A DNA stretch of 7,887 nucleotides from an uncultured Rickettsiales bacterium (GCA_951800555.1 CATOJU010000037.1:1-7887); one strand, 5' to 3'; counted from the stretch's first letter, positions 1 to 6,542 are shown. The notes: generated from the letters alone by a model not told the origin. Program-made: numbers and translations.

Positions 1-693
1 ATTTTTGATTCTATTAATAAAAAAAATTTTGATTTAGCAAAAAAATTAACTGAAAACATAAAAATTGATAAAGAAATGATAAAAAATAATTTTAAATTTT
101 ATTGTTATTGTTATAATATTGAACAAATTAATTTTTTATTAAAAAACCAAGCTTTTAATAAAAATATAGAAAAAGAAGATTTAAATTTTCAATATGAAAA
201 TTGTGAAAATAAAACTATAAGTAAAACTATATTATATAAAATTTTAATAAACAAAACAAATAAAGAAAACAAAATAAATAAAGAGACGGTCCAATTATTA
301 ATTGAAAATAGAGCTAATTTTGGTGAAAAAGGATTTGAAACCAATAAAAAAGAATTTGACAATATTTTATTTAATCTCCAAAATATAGCTAATGATTGTT
401 ATAAAGAAGAAACTAAAAATAATTTAAATCAAATAATTGAGGAGTTAAAAACAATTGAAATACCAGAACAAATAACAATTATAAATAAAGATAATTTAAG
501 TAAAATAAATGATATATTATCAAAATTTAGTGAAGAATTAAAAAATAACAATGAAAAAGATTTAGAAAATGTAAGCAATTCAATTAATGAAATTACAAAA
601 ATAGAAATAGAAGAAGATAAAAATTTAAGTAATTCGCTTAGAGATTGTGGTGAAAATAAGTTATTTTTAAATACAAATCGAAAAGGTAAATAA
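1..693 (+). CDS. Degenerate ankyrin-like, Lys/Asn/Glu-rich protein (5' end outside window)
   Basis: The reading frame is open from the first base of the window to a TAA at 691-693. The first in-frame ATG (76) has no Shine-Dalgarno site and the 25 codons before it read as ordinary protein, so I call this a 3' fragment of a longer gene rather than a complete 205-residue protein. Two stretches resemble the second helix of an ankyrin repeat: 'NIEQINFLLKN' near nt 115-147 and 'ETVQLLIENRANFGEKG' near nt 283-333. The canonical repeat-opening TPLH motifs are missing, so the repeats are degenerate. The last 100 residues are charged and probably helical or coiled coil, rich in Lys, Glu and Asn. No signal peptide or membrane segment is visible. 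Ankyrin proteins in Rickettsiales are often secreted effectors, but nothing here shows secretion. It could equally be a non-ankyrin helical repeat protein or a decaying gene remnant. Confidence 0.6.
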   Translation: MFDSINKKNFDLAKKLTENIKIDKEMIKNNFKFYCYCYNIEQINFLLKNQAFNKNIEKEDLNFQYENCENKTISKTILYKILINKTNKENKINKETVQLLIENRANFGEKGFETNKKEFDNILFNLQNIANDCYKEETKNNLNQIIEELKTIEIPEQITIINKDNLSKINDILSKFSEELKNNNEKDLENVSNSINEITKIEIEEDKNLSNSLRDCGENKLFLNTNRKGK

Positions 694-712
694 AAAATTA
701 TTTTTTTAATTT

Positions 713-769
713 AAAATTGTTGAAAACTATATAAATATAACTATATAATAATTAGTTATCAACAATTTT
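713..769. repeat. 16-bp inverted repeat bracketing the cupin promoter
   Basis: The left arm 713-728 (AAAATTGTTGAAAACT) and right arm 754-769 (AGTTATCAACAATTTT) are reverse complements with one mismatch, separated by 25 bases. The -35 box of the cupin promoter lies in the left arm, the -10 in the spacer, and the predicted transcription start in or next to the right arm. The repeat could be an operator for a dimeric regulator. It could also be a 3'-end hairpin for the upstream gene, although no clean T-tract follows the right arm. Confidence 0.6.
720..749 (+). promoter_or_regulatory. Sigma70-type promoter of the cupin gene
   Basis: The -35 box is TTGAAA at 720-725 (five of six consensus bases). 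The -10 box is TATAAT at 744-749 (perfect), with an 18-base spacer. Transcription would start near 756, giving a leader of about 20 bases before the ATG at 777. TATAAT-like words are common in DNA this AT-rich, but the paired -35 box, spacing and position make this a good candidate. Confidence 0.6.
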
Positions 770-776
770 CAAATTT

Positions 777-1169
777 ATGGAAGATAAAATTGAAATTATA
801 AAAAATAATACAGTAGAAAAAGTAATATTGCCAAATAGTTATGTTAGCGGAAATGCAACGGCAGAGGCACTTTTACCAAATAATAATGCCCTAAATATAA
901 CAGCAGCCTTAATTCATTTCGACAAAGGAGTAATAACAACTTGGCATACACATCCAGCAGGACAAATGATTATTATAAAAGATGGAGTTTGCAGGTTTCA
1001 ACAAGAAGGAGGCGAAATTATGAAAGCCTATCCCGGAGATGTTGTATATTTCCCACCAAAAGTAAAACATTGGCACGGAGCTGAATTGGGAGAAACTATG
1101 AGTCATTATGCTTTTGATGGCATTAAAAATAGTAAAACAGCTGATTGGTTAGAAAAAGTTGAAGAATAA
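777..1169 (+). CDS. Small cupin-domain metal-binding protein ((R)-mandelonitrile lyase-like cupin group)
   Basis: This 130-residue single-domain cupin spans the usual length of the family. Cupin motif 1 appears as W-H-T-H-P-A-G-Q (residues 56-63) and motif 2 as PGDVVYFPPKVKHWHGA (86-102). The expected metal ligands are H57, H59, Q63 and H98. The pattern HxHxxxQ plus HWHGA, with a later M-S-H (H110), matches the small bacterial manganese cupins that include the hydroxynitrile lyase of Granulicella. Most relatives have no proven reaction, so the substrate cannot be assigned. It is cytosolic, with no signal peptide. The ATG at 777 has no Shine-Dalgarno site but follows the promoter by a short leader. 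It appears to be a single-gene transcription unit. Base composition is clearly richer in G and C (for example around 850-870 and 1010-1100) than all neighbouring genes, which suggests recent transfer. Identification as a cupin is firm; the enzymatic role is open. Confidence 0.9.
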   Translation: MEDKIEIIKNNTVEKVILPNSYVSGNATAEALLPNNNALNITAALIHFDKGVITTWHTHPAGQMIIIKDGVCRFQQEGGEIMKAYPGDVVYFPPKVKHWHGAELGETMSHYAFDGIKNSKTADWLEKVEE

Positions 1170-1199
1170 AAGACATTATTTTATAGATTTCTTGTCTTT
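1169..1199 (+). terminator. Weak hairpin after the cupin gene, possible terminator
   Basis: AAAGACA (1169-1175) pairs with TGTCTTT (1193-1199) around a 17-base loop and overlaps the last base of the cupin stop codon. The stem is short and no T-run follows beyond its own TTT, so this is only a possible 3'-end signal. Confidence 0.3.
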
Positions 1200-1487
1200 A
1201 AAAATTAAGAATAAGGAATCTATTTTAAAAATAATAAATTATAATAAAATCTTAAAATCCAAAATCGATTTGTAAAAATAATTGGAGTAAAAAAATATGA
1301 AAAATATAGTTTAGTTTTCTATTAAAAATATTAAAAATTTTGTATTTGTTTTACAGAAAATTTTTACAAGAAAGTAATAAAAATTAAATTAATAACAGGT
1401 AATACCTTTAAATTAAATCTGTTGTATTTTTAATTTTAAAAAATAATATAAAAATAATATAAAAGTATATATTTTTAACTATAAACC
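1200..1487. other. Intergenic spacer without a recognisable gene
   Basis: I find no credible protein on either strand. The most gene-like element is an ATG at 1297 with GGAG shortly upstream (about 1284-1287), but its frame stops after five codons. A 10-bp inverted repeat (TTGTAAAAAT at 1270-1279, ATTTTTACAA at 1360-1369) flanks it. Direct repeats of AATATAAAA lie around 1445-1462, just before the next gene. The region may be the remains of a lost gene. Confidence 0.5.
1394..1423 (+). repeat. Short nested inverted repeats upstream of the DUF2066-like gene
   Basis: AACAG (1394-1398) pairs with CTGTT (1419-1423), and an overlapping near-palindrome AGGTA-A-TACCT lies at 1397-1407. These are among the few G/C-containing words in the spacer and lie about 65-95 bases upstream of the start at 1488. 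A regulatory site or a weak terminator followed by GTATTTTTAATTTT is possible. The arms are short enough to occur by chance. Confidence 0.25.
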
Positions 1488-2633
1488 ATGTTTAGAAAAA
1501 TTATTTTTTTAATTATTTTTACTATTTTTAGTACAGATTGCATATTGGCAAATAATAAAAAAAATTTAAAACCGCAAAATAATCAAAACAATCAAATAAA
1601 AAGCGAAAATTTATATATAATAAAAAATATCCAAGCTTCATATAAATCAACAGATGCAAAAAAAGCCAAAGAAGAAGCTATAAAAATAGCAGAAAGAAAG
1701 GCTTTAAAAGAATTATTCAAAAAAGGTGGTCTAAATGCTGATTATACAAGATTTATAGATGATAGTACTATTTTTGAAATGGTAGAAACAATAAAAATAG
1801 CTGATGAAGTTATTACAAAACAATCCTATTCTAGTACTTTAACAATTGTTTTTAATAAAGAATTCATTAATTTTAATTTAAAAAAATTAGGTATAGGCCG
1901 AAACTTGGTAAAAGATGCTGTTTATTTATATATTCCATTATTTGAGAATGAAAACGGAAAAGTGAATTTTTTAGAAGATGATATTTGGTATAGAAGTGCC
2001 TATGAAAACTTTTTCAGCAATAATTATCAAAATATATTTATAATAGATAATTATAGTTTATCTAATGCAGGTTTACTTTCTGTAAATGCTATAAATAATG
2101 CAGATTATAACAAACTTAAATCGTTATTAACAAAATATGAATCGAATACTGTTGTTATAGCTTTAGCTAGCTATAATTCCGTAGATGATGTCGTTGAAAT
2201 AAATTTTAAAGAAATAGATGCAGAAAATATAAATGAAAGATTGTTGAATTTTTCAAATAAAGAGGATTTAGAAAAAGATGAATTAATTAGAGAAGCATCT
2301 ATTAAAGCTTTAGAATTTTTAAATAATGAATCTCAACTTAAAATGTCCGAAGCAAGAAATGACAAAAAAAAATTAAATAAATTAAAAAAGAATAATTTTA
2401 TAGATGTTTATTTTACAATTCCAAATTTTAGAGAATATGTTTATGTTAAAAATTTAATTAATAATCTTAATTTTATAAATAAATATGAAATTTTACTATT
2501 AACTACAAAATTTGTAAAATTAAGATTATTTTATAAGTGTGATGAAAGTGAAATTATAGCTTTATTTTCTAATAAAGGATTTGTTTTACAAAATAAAAAT
2601 GGTAATTATTATTTGCCCTATAAAGGATTTTAG
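1488..2633 (+). CDS. Secreted DUF2066-like protein encoded upstream of an AI-2E permease
   Basis: This 381-residue protein starts with a typical Sec signal peptide: M-F-R-K, a hydrophobic core at residues 5-20, and probable cleavage after 'CILA' (21). A Cys at 18 does not sit in a good lipobox. An Asn/Gln-rich linker (22-38) follows. Residues 42-134 ('NLYIIKNIQASYKSTDAKKAKEEAIKIAERKAL...' to 'FNKEFINF') show the DUF2066 pattern: an amphipathic helix rich in Ala/Lys/Glu followed by a strand ending in 'TLTIVFNKEF'. The rest is charged and poorly conserved. The function of DUF2066 proteins is unknown. In alphaproteobacteria they are commonly encoded beside AI-2E/PerM permeases, and that is the case here, which supports the call and suggests a periplasmic role linked to the permease. 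No Shine-Dalgarno site precedes the ATG at 1488; the signal peptide supports that start. A run of nine A at 2364-2372 is a possible slippage site. Confidence 0.65.
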   Translation: MFRKIIFLIIFTIFSTDCILANNKKNLKPQNNQNNQIKSENLYIIKNIQASYKSTDAKKAKEEAIKIAERKALKELFKKGGLNADYTRFIDDSTIFEMVETIKIADEVITKQSYSSTLTIVFNKEFINFNLKKLGIGRNLVKDAVYLYIPLFENENGKVNFLEDDIWYRSAYENFFSNNYQNIFIIDNYSLSNAGLLSVNAINNADYNKLKSLLTKYESNTVVIALASYNSVDDVVEINFKEIDAENINERLLNFSNKEDLEKDELIREASIKALEFLNNESQLKMSEARNDKKKLNKLKKNNFIDVYFTIPNFREYVYVKNLINNLNFINKYEILLLTTKFVKLRLFYKCDESEIIALFSNKGFVLQNKNGNYYLPYKGF

Positions 2634-2636
2634 ATG
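2622..2636 (+). promoter_or_regulatory. Ribosome-binding site and stop-start junction (TAG|ATG)
   Basis: AAAGGA at 2622-2627 lies six bases before ATG 2634. The TAG stop of the upstream gene (2631-2633) is directly followed by this ATG in the same reading frame. A terminating ribosome could restart at once, which argues for translational coupling of the two envelope proteins. The SD-like site decides the start of the permease. Confidence 0.65.
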
Positions 2637-3698
2637 AGTAAAATATTGAATTTTTTTAATACAAAACAAATTTTATATATTTTAATGTATATATTTGTTT
2701 TTTATTTTTTTTATAAAATAAGAGGTATATTACCACCATTTATATTGGGATTTTTTATAGCTTATTTATTTAAAAATGTTGTTAAGAAATATGAAAATAA
2801 AATTTCTAGACATTGGTTATCAGTAATTATAGTATCATTATTTAGTATATTTATAATTTTAATTTGTTTATTCGCCCTTCCCGCTTTATTTAATCAATTA
2901 ATAAATCTTCTAAGAGAAATAATGTCAAAAACTGAAAATATTGATTTGAATAAATTATATGAAAAAATAAATGAACTTGCTAGATTATTTAAAATATATG
3001 ATGCAAAAGAATTACAAAAACATTTTCTTACGTTTAGTAATCTAGTTGTAAAATATCTAGGAAATATGACAAATTCTTTAATATCTTCATCTTTATATAT
3101 ATTGTATTGTGTATTTGTAATTTGTATTAGTCCAATAATTGCTTTTTATTTTTTGAGAGATTGGGATAAAATGTTTAACTTTATACAAGAACATTTTATT
3201 TCTGTTAAATTTAAAAAACATTATTTAAAATTAAGTAGTAGAATCGATGATATTTTGCATCACTATATTATAGGACAAATAAATGTTAGTTTAATAATAG
3301 GTTTTTATTATTCAATTGGTTTACTATTAATTAATTTTAAGTATGCTTTTGTAGTTGGAATTTTTGCTGGTATATTAACATTACTACCCTATGTTGGTTC
3401 TTTTGGTGGTGCTTTTATAGCATTAATTTTAGGGTATTTTCAATATGGAGCTTCTATGTCAAAGTTAATAAGTATAGGAATTATTTTTTCTTTAGGGCAA
3501 TTTTTAGAAGGCAATTTTATCACCCCTAATTTAATAGGTAATAAAATACAAGTTCACCCATTGTGGTTATTTTTTGGTATATTTGCCGGAGGTGCTTTAT
3601 ATGGTTTTTGGGGAATTGTTATTTCTATGCCTTTAGCAGGAATTTTTGGTGTTTTAATTAGATTTTATTTTGAAGAAAAAGAAACAATAAATAAATAA
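2634..3698 (+). CDS. AI-2E/PerM family inner-membrane permease
   Basis: This 354-residue polytopic membrane protein has the usual length and layout of the AI-2E (TqsA/YdiK/PerM, UPF0118) family. Two N-terminal membrane segments lie at about 12-28 and 32-47, and a third at about 61-85. A helical soluble region (86-145) follows, then further segments at about 148-174, 212-234, 238-268, 276-291 and 305-345. Family landmarks are 'AFYFLRDWDKM' (170-180), 'IDDILHHYIIGQ' (204-215), 'LPYVGSFGGAF' (251-261) and 'EGNFITPNLIGNKIQVHPLW' (292-311). Members export small molecules such as autoinducer-2 or act as Na+/H+ antiporters, but most, including those in obligate intracellular bacteria, have no known substrate. 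The gene is stop-start coupled to the upstream DUF2066-like gene and ends one base before the MerR gene, so all three are probably co-transcribed. The family call is firm; the substrate is unknown. Confidence 0.9.
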   Translation: MSKILNFFNTKQILYILMYIFVFYFFYKIRGILPPFILGFFIAYLFKNVVKKYENKISRHWLSVIIVSLFSIFIILICLFALPALFNQLINLLREIMSKTENIDLNKLYEKINELARLFKIYDAKELQKHFLTFSNLVVKYLGNMTNSLISSSLYILYCVFVICISPIIAFYFLRDWDKMFNFIQEHFISVKFKKHYLKLSSRIDDILHHYIIGQINVSLIIGFYYSIGLLLINFKYAFVVGIFAGILTLLPYVGSFGGAFIALILGYFQYGASMSKLISIGIIFSLGQFLEGNFITPNLIGNKIQVHPLWLFFGIFAGGALYGFWGIVISMPLAGIFGVLIRFYFEEKETINK

Positions 3699-3699
3699 A

Positions 3700-4203
3700 A
3701 TGGTACTATTAATAGACAGGAAAAGATCAATAGGTGACGCATCCAAAGAAGTTGGAGTACAGGAGTATGTAATAAGATATTGGATAACCCAATTTGGAGA
3801 TTATGTAAAGCCTACTATTGGGAATGGGAATAGACGATATTTCTATGATAAAGATATAAAGATTTTAAAATTCATAAAGTATAATTTACACGATAAAGGG
3901 TTAACTATCAAAGGTTTACAAAATTTGTTTGAGACTGAAAATTTAGAAAATATTAAAGAATTTGACAATAAAATAAATATTGATGAATCAAATAACAAAA
4001 TTGAAAGTAAAAATAGCAAAAATAATGCAATTATTACTAATAATTCCTATACAAAAGCACCTGAAAATAGTAAAATAATTAAAGATACAACTAGTTATAA
4101 TAATTATAAAAAAGATAATCTTAGTGAGAATACTAATAATAGTATATATAAAAATAATGAATTTATAAAAAAAAATAATAGTATAATATTATATATTTAT
4201 TAA
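3700..4203 (+). CDS. MerR-type transcriptional regulator with Asn/Lys-rich tail
   Basis: This 167-residue protein begins with a MerR winged helix-turn-helix. The recognition region is 'SIGDASKEVGVQEYVIRYW' (10-28), and the wing is 'GNRRYFYDKDI' (43-53). The helices 'KILKFIKYNLHDKGLTIKGLQNLF' (54-77) follow. The 'VIRYWITQF' and 'GLTIKGLQ' wording matches the MerR proteins that alphaproteobacteria often encode near fatty-acid or IHF genes, whose targets are unknown. There is no C-terminal Cys metal site or ligand-binding domain. Residues 78-167 are a low-complexity Asn/Ser/Lys tail that is probably disordered, with a run of nine A at 4167-4175. The ATG at 3700 comes one base after the permease stop and lacks a clear Shine-Dalgarno site, so expression probably depends on coupling. 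Many alphaproteobacteria have an hda-family gene after the permease; here a MerR gene takes that place. Confidence 0.85.
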   Translation: MVLLIDRKRSIGDASKEVGVQEYVIRYWITQFGDYVKPTIGNGNRRYFYDKDIKILKFIKYNLHDKGLTIKGLQNLFETENLENIKEFDNKINIDESNNKIESKNSKNNAIITNNSYTKAPENSKIIKDTTSYNNYKKDNLSENTNNSIYKNNEFIKKNNSIILYIY

Positions 4204-4210
4204 ATTTTGT

Positions 4211-4225
4211 AAAGGTAATGGAATG
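4211..4225 (+). promoter_or_regulatory. Ribosome-binding site of the coiled-coil gene
   Basis: AAAGG at 4211-4215 lies seven bases before ATG 4223. An earlier out-of-frame ATG at 4218 opens only a short frame, so 4223 is the start. This is one of the few clear Shine-Dalgarno sites in the window. Confidence 0.6.
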
Positions 4226-4696
4226 TCTATTTTTTTTAAAAGCAAATCCATTATTGAGGATTTTTTAGCCAATATATGTAATATGTGGAATAATTCTCAT
4301 AATAGGAATGATGAAAGTATTGAAAAAACAAAAACTTCTAGTAAACCATTTTTTAAAACTGTTAAGGATTATAATATGGAACTTGAGAGAATAGAAAAAA
4401 CAAAAAATGAAAAAAATAAAAATAAAGTGAAAAAAATCAAAGAAAAAAAAGAAACTATAGAAAAAATTGAAAAAATAATTCAAATAAATAAAATGCAAAA
4501 AATAAATACATTTTATGTAAATAATAATATAATAAGCTTAGAAGAGAAAATAAAGGAAAAAAATAATGAAAATCTGGAAAAAATTAATAATATAGCTAGT
4601 CTTATTGATACTGTGATAAATATATCAACCCAATTAGAAAAAGAAACTAACGAAATGAGTAAAGATTGTAACAAACAATATTCTGCTAGTTTATAA
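4223..4696 (+). CDS. Hypothetical Lys/Glu-rich coiled-coil protein
   Basis: I do not recognise this 157-residue protein. The N-terminal 30 residues ('MSIFFKSKSIIEDFLANICN...') form an amphipathic helix with few charges. Residues 30-60 are Ser/Thr/Lys-rich. Residues 52-93 are an almost pure Lys/Glu/Asn/Ile helix with heptad-like Ile spacing (for example 'EKKETIEKIEKIIQINKM'), and a second helical stretch covers about 105-145 ('ISLEEKIKEKNNENLEKINNIASLIDTVINIS'). This predicts a coiled coil or helical hairpin. It has no signal peptide and no membrane segment. It lies 19 bases after the MerR gene on the same strand with a good ribosome-binding site, so it is probably the last gene of the DUF2066-permease-MerR unit. 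The strong amino-acid bias follows the AT-rich genome, so any similarity to myosin-like proteins would be compositional. It is probably real, because frame, ribosome-binding site and operon position agree. Confidence 0.6.
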   Translation: MSIFFKSKSIIEDFLANICNMWNNSHNRNDESIEKTKTSSKPFFKTVKDYNMELERIEKTKNEKNKNKVKKIKEKKETIEKIEKIIQINKMQKINTFYVNNNIISLEEKIKEKNNENLEKINNIASLIDTVINISTQLEKETNEMSKDCNKQYSASL

Positions 4697-4769
4697 AATT
4701 ATTTTTATTTTTTAATATAACTGTATTTTTTAAATTTTTTATTTTTTATTTATTAATATATTTATTTTT

Positions 4770-4813
4770 TTATCTTTATTTTTAATATAATAAAATTAAA
4801 AAAATAAAGATAA
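4770..4813. terminator. Perfect 14-bp inverted repeat between convergent genes, possible bidirectional 3'-end signal
   Basis: TTATCTTTATTTTT (4770-4783) and AAAAATAAAGATAA (4800-4813) are exact reverse complements around a 16-base loop. The repeat lies between the converging coiled-coil gene and metG, where a shared terminator is expected. The 5' arm is T-rich and the 3' arm A-rich on both strands, the opposite of a classical intrinsic terminator, and no T-run follows. It may therefore stabilise RNA ends rather than terminate directly. Confidence 0.45.
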
Positions 4814-4848
4814 TAAATATAATTTTAGTTTGATAATTTGTTATTAAT

Positions 4849-6531
4849 TTACTTTTTGTTTTGTAATCTTGGACAAAAACCACCAGGTTTATTAATTCTT
4901 AAATTTTCAATAATGAATTTCCCACTATTTAATATATCAAAATTTCTTTCTTCAACATCTAAAAAATCTAATATTTTTTTTGCAATATAGGGACAAATAG
5001 GTTGTAACAAAATTGTAATTTGTAAAATATAATTAATTTCTTCATATAAAACTTTTTTAGCTTCTTCCAATTGATTATTTTTAATTAAATTCCAAGGAGC
5101 AGTTTCTTCCATATAATTATTAGCCACATTTGCAATAGTAATTATTAGATCTTTATAGCTTTGAAAATCAAATTTATTTATAGTCTTATCTTTTAATTCA
5201 TTTTGATATTTAAAATTTAAAATTTTTATATTCTCAATAATACCATCAAAATTTTTATATATCATAGACAAGACTCTTTGCACTAAATTACCAATATTAT
5301 TTACTAAATCAGCATTTATTTTTTCTACAAGCCTTCCTCTTGAATAATCTCCATCATTACCAAAAGTAGTTTCTGTTATTAAATAATATTTTAAATAATC
5401 TTTTGCAATTTCTTCATCTACTAAAAAATCATTTCTTAACCATTCTATTTCAGTTTGGGCGCTTATAGCATTCCCAAAAGATTTTGAAATTTTTCTTCCT
5501 TCATTAGTCCACCAACCATGTGCAAATACCGTAGTTGGTAAAATATTTTTACTCAAAATTTCTTCAAGTTTAATATTTTTTAATTCCTCTCTTTTATATT
5601 CTACTGCCATTAAAAAAGCAGGCCAATAAACAGTATGAAATTTTACAATATCTTTTCCCACAAAATGAACTACTTCTGCGTTTTTCCAAAATTCATCAAA
5701 TTTGCCAACACTTTCTAACGCAGATTGATAATTAAATAATGCATCTAACCAAACATAAATTACATGCCTTTCTTCTTCCTTTAAATCTTGTAACCAATCG
5801 CCATCTTCATCTAAAAGATTTTTATTATTTTCATTACAAGGTATTTTAATACCCCAAGAAAAATTATTTCTAGAAATAGATAAATCTTGCAAAAATCCTT
5901 TTGTATATTTTTCTTCTTCAAAATCCTTTAAATTACTACCACTTACAAAACTTATAACTTCATTTCTCCTTGAAATCGGTTGTATAAAATTTGTATTTTT
6001 ATACAAATCTAATAAAATATCTTGAAACTCGCTTAATCTAAAAAAATAACTATCTTCTTCTTTCCATTCAACGCTTTTTCCTATTTCTGTTTTAAAAGTC
6101 CCATCTAATTGTTTTATCAGTTCATCTTCTTTATAGTAGGCTTCGTCACTTATACAGTACCATCCAGAATATTTACTTTTATATAACCAATCATTTTCTA
6201 CCAATTTTTTCCATATTTTTTGTACAAAATCTTTATGTCTTTTTTCTGTAGTCCTTATAAAATCATTATATTCAAATCTCATATAATCTGCTGCCTCTTT
6301 AAAGATTTTTGCATATTTATCAACAAAATCTTGTTCCTTAATTCCAGCTTTTTCTGCTGCCTGTTGGAGTTTTTGACCATGTTCGTCCGTTCCAGTTAAA
6401 AATCTTGTATTTGTATTGTTTAGTTTTTTAAATCTATTTGTAGTATCAACCATTAAAGTTGTATATATTCCGCCTATATGAGGCTCTGAATTAACATAAT
6501 AAATTGGTGTTGTTATATAAAAATTTTTCAT
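4849..6531 (-). CDS. metG: Methionyl-tRNA synthetase
   Basis: This 560-residue class I aminoacyl-tRNA synthetase charges tRNA-Met with methionine in the cytosol. It is complete, from 'MKNFYITTPIYYVNSEPHIGG' at the N-terminus, with the HIGH signature as HIGG (18-21). Other landmarks are 'TGTDEHGQK' (46-54), 'GWYCISDEAYY' (123-133), 'VWLDALFNYQSAL' (260-272), 'HFVGKDIVKFH' (289-299), 'HGWW' (338-341), the KMSKS signature as KISKS (347-351) and the anticodon-binding helical domain to the end ('PWNLIKN', 'PICPYIAKKI'). There is no CxxC zinc knuckle, as in the short metG subtype common in alphaproteobacteria, and no C-terminal dimerisation domain. Two stretches look longer than the usual form: an acidic one at 232-255 and one at 355-386 (see findings). 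The gene lies 11 bases downstream of the histidine phosphatase gene and probably shares its promoter. No Shine-Dalgarno site precedes the ATG. Confidence 0.97.
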   Translation of the reverse strand: MKNFYITTPIYYVNSEPHIGGIYTTLMVDTTNRFKKLNNTNTRFLTGTDEHGQKLQQAAEKAGIKEQDFVDKYAKIFKEAADYMRFEYNDFIRTTEKRHKDFVQKIWKKLVENDWLYKSKYSGWYCISDEAYYKEDELIKQLDGTFKTEIGKSVEWKEEDSYFFRLSEFQDILLDLYKNTNFIQPISRRNEVISFVSGSNLKDFEEEKYTKGFLQDLSISRNNFSWGIKIPCNENNKNLLDEDGDWLQDLKEEERHVIYVWLDALFNYQSALESVGKFDEFWKNAEVVHFVGKDIVKFHTVYWPAFLMAVEYKREELKNIKLEEILSKNILPTTVFAHGWWTNEGRKISKSFGNAISAQTEIEWLRNDFLVDEEIAKDYLKYYLITETTFGNDGDYSRGRLVEKINADLVNNIGNLVQRVLSMIYKNFDGIIENIKILNFKYQNELKDKTINKFDFQSYKDLIITIANVANNYMEETAPWNLIKNNQLEEAKKVLYEEINYILQITILLQPICPYIAKKILDFLDVEERNFDILNSGKFIIENLRINKPGGFCPRLQNKK

Positions 6532-6542
6532 TTTTTTAAATA

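Noticed and set aside
756..764. TTATCAACA, one base from a DnaA box
   Set aside because: It is a single copy, part of the promoter inverted repeat, with no cluster of boxes or origin-type neighbours.
909..1106. Minus-strand open frame of 65 codons inside the cupin gene
   Set aside because: It lies fully opposite a clearly conserved cupin, has no ribosome-binding site and shows no family pattern.
2364..2372. A9 run as a sign that the DUF2066-like gene is broken
   Set aside because: The frame is intact on both sides and continues to the coupled stop; at most it is a slippage-prone tract.
4160..4225. Frameshift fusion of the MerR gene with the coiled-coil gene through the A9 run at 4167-4175
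   Set aside because: Both other frames meet stops soon after the run, and the downstream gene has its own good ribosome-binding site and start.
4265..4498. Minus-strand Phe-rich open frame of 77 codons
   Set aside because: It is the complement of the Lys/Glu-rich coiled-coil coding sequence; poly-Phe on the other strand is expected from AAA/GAA codons.
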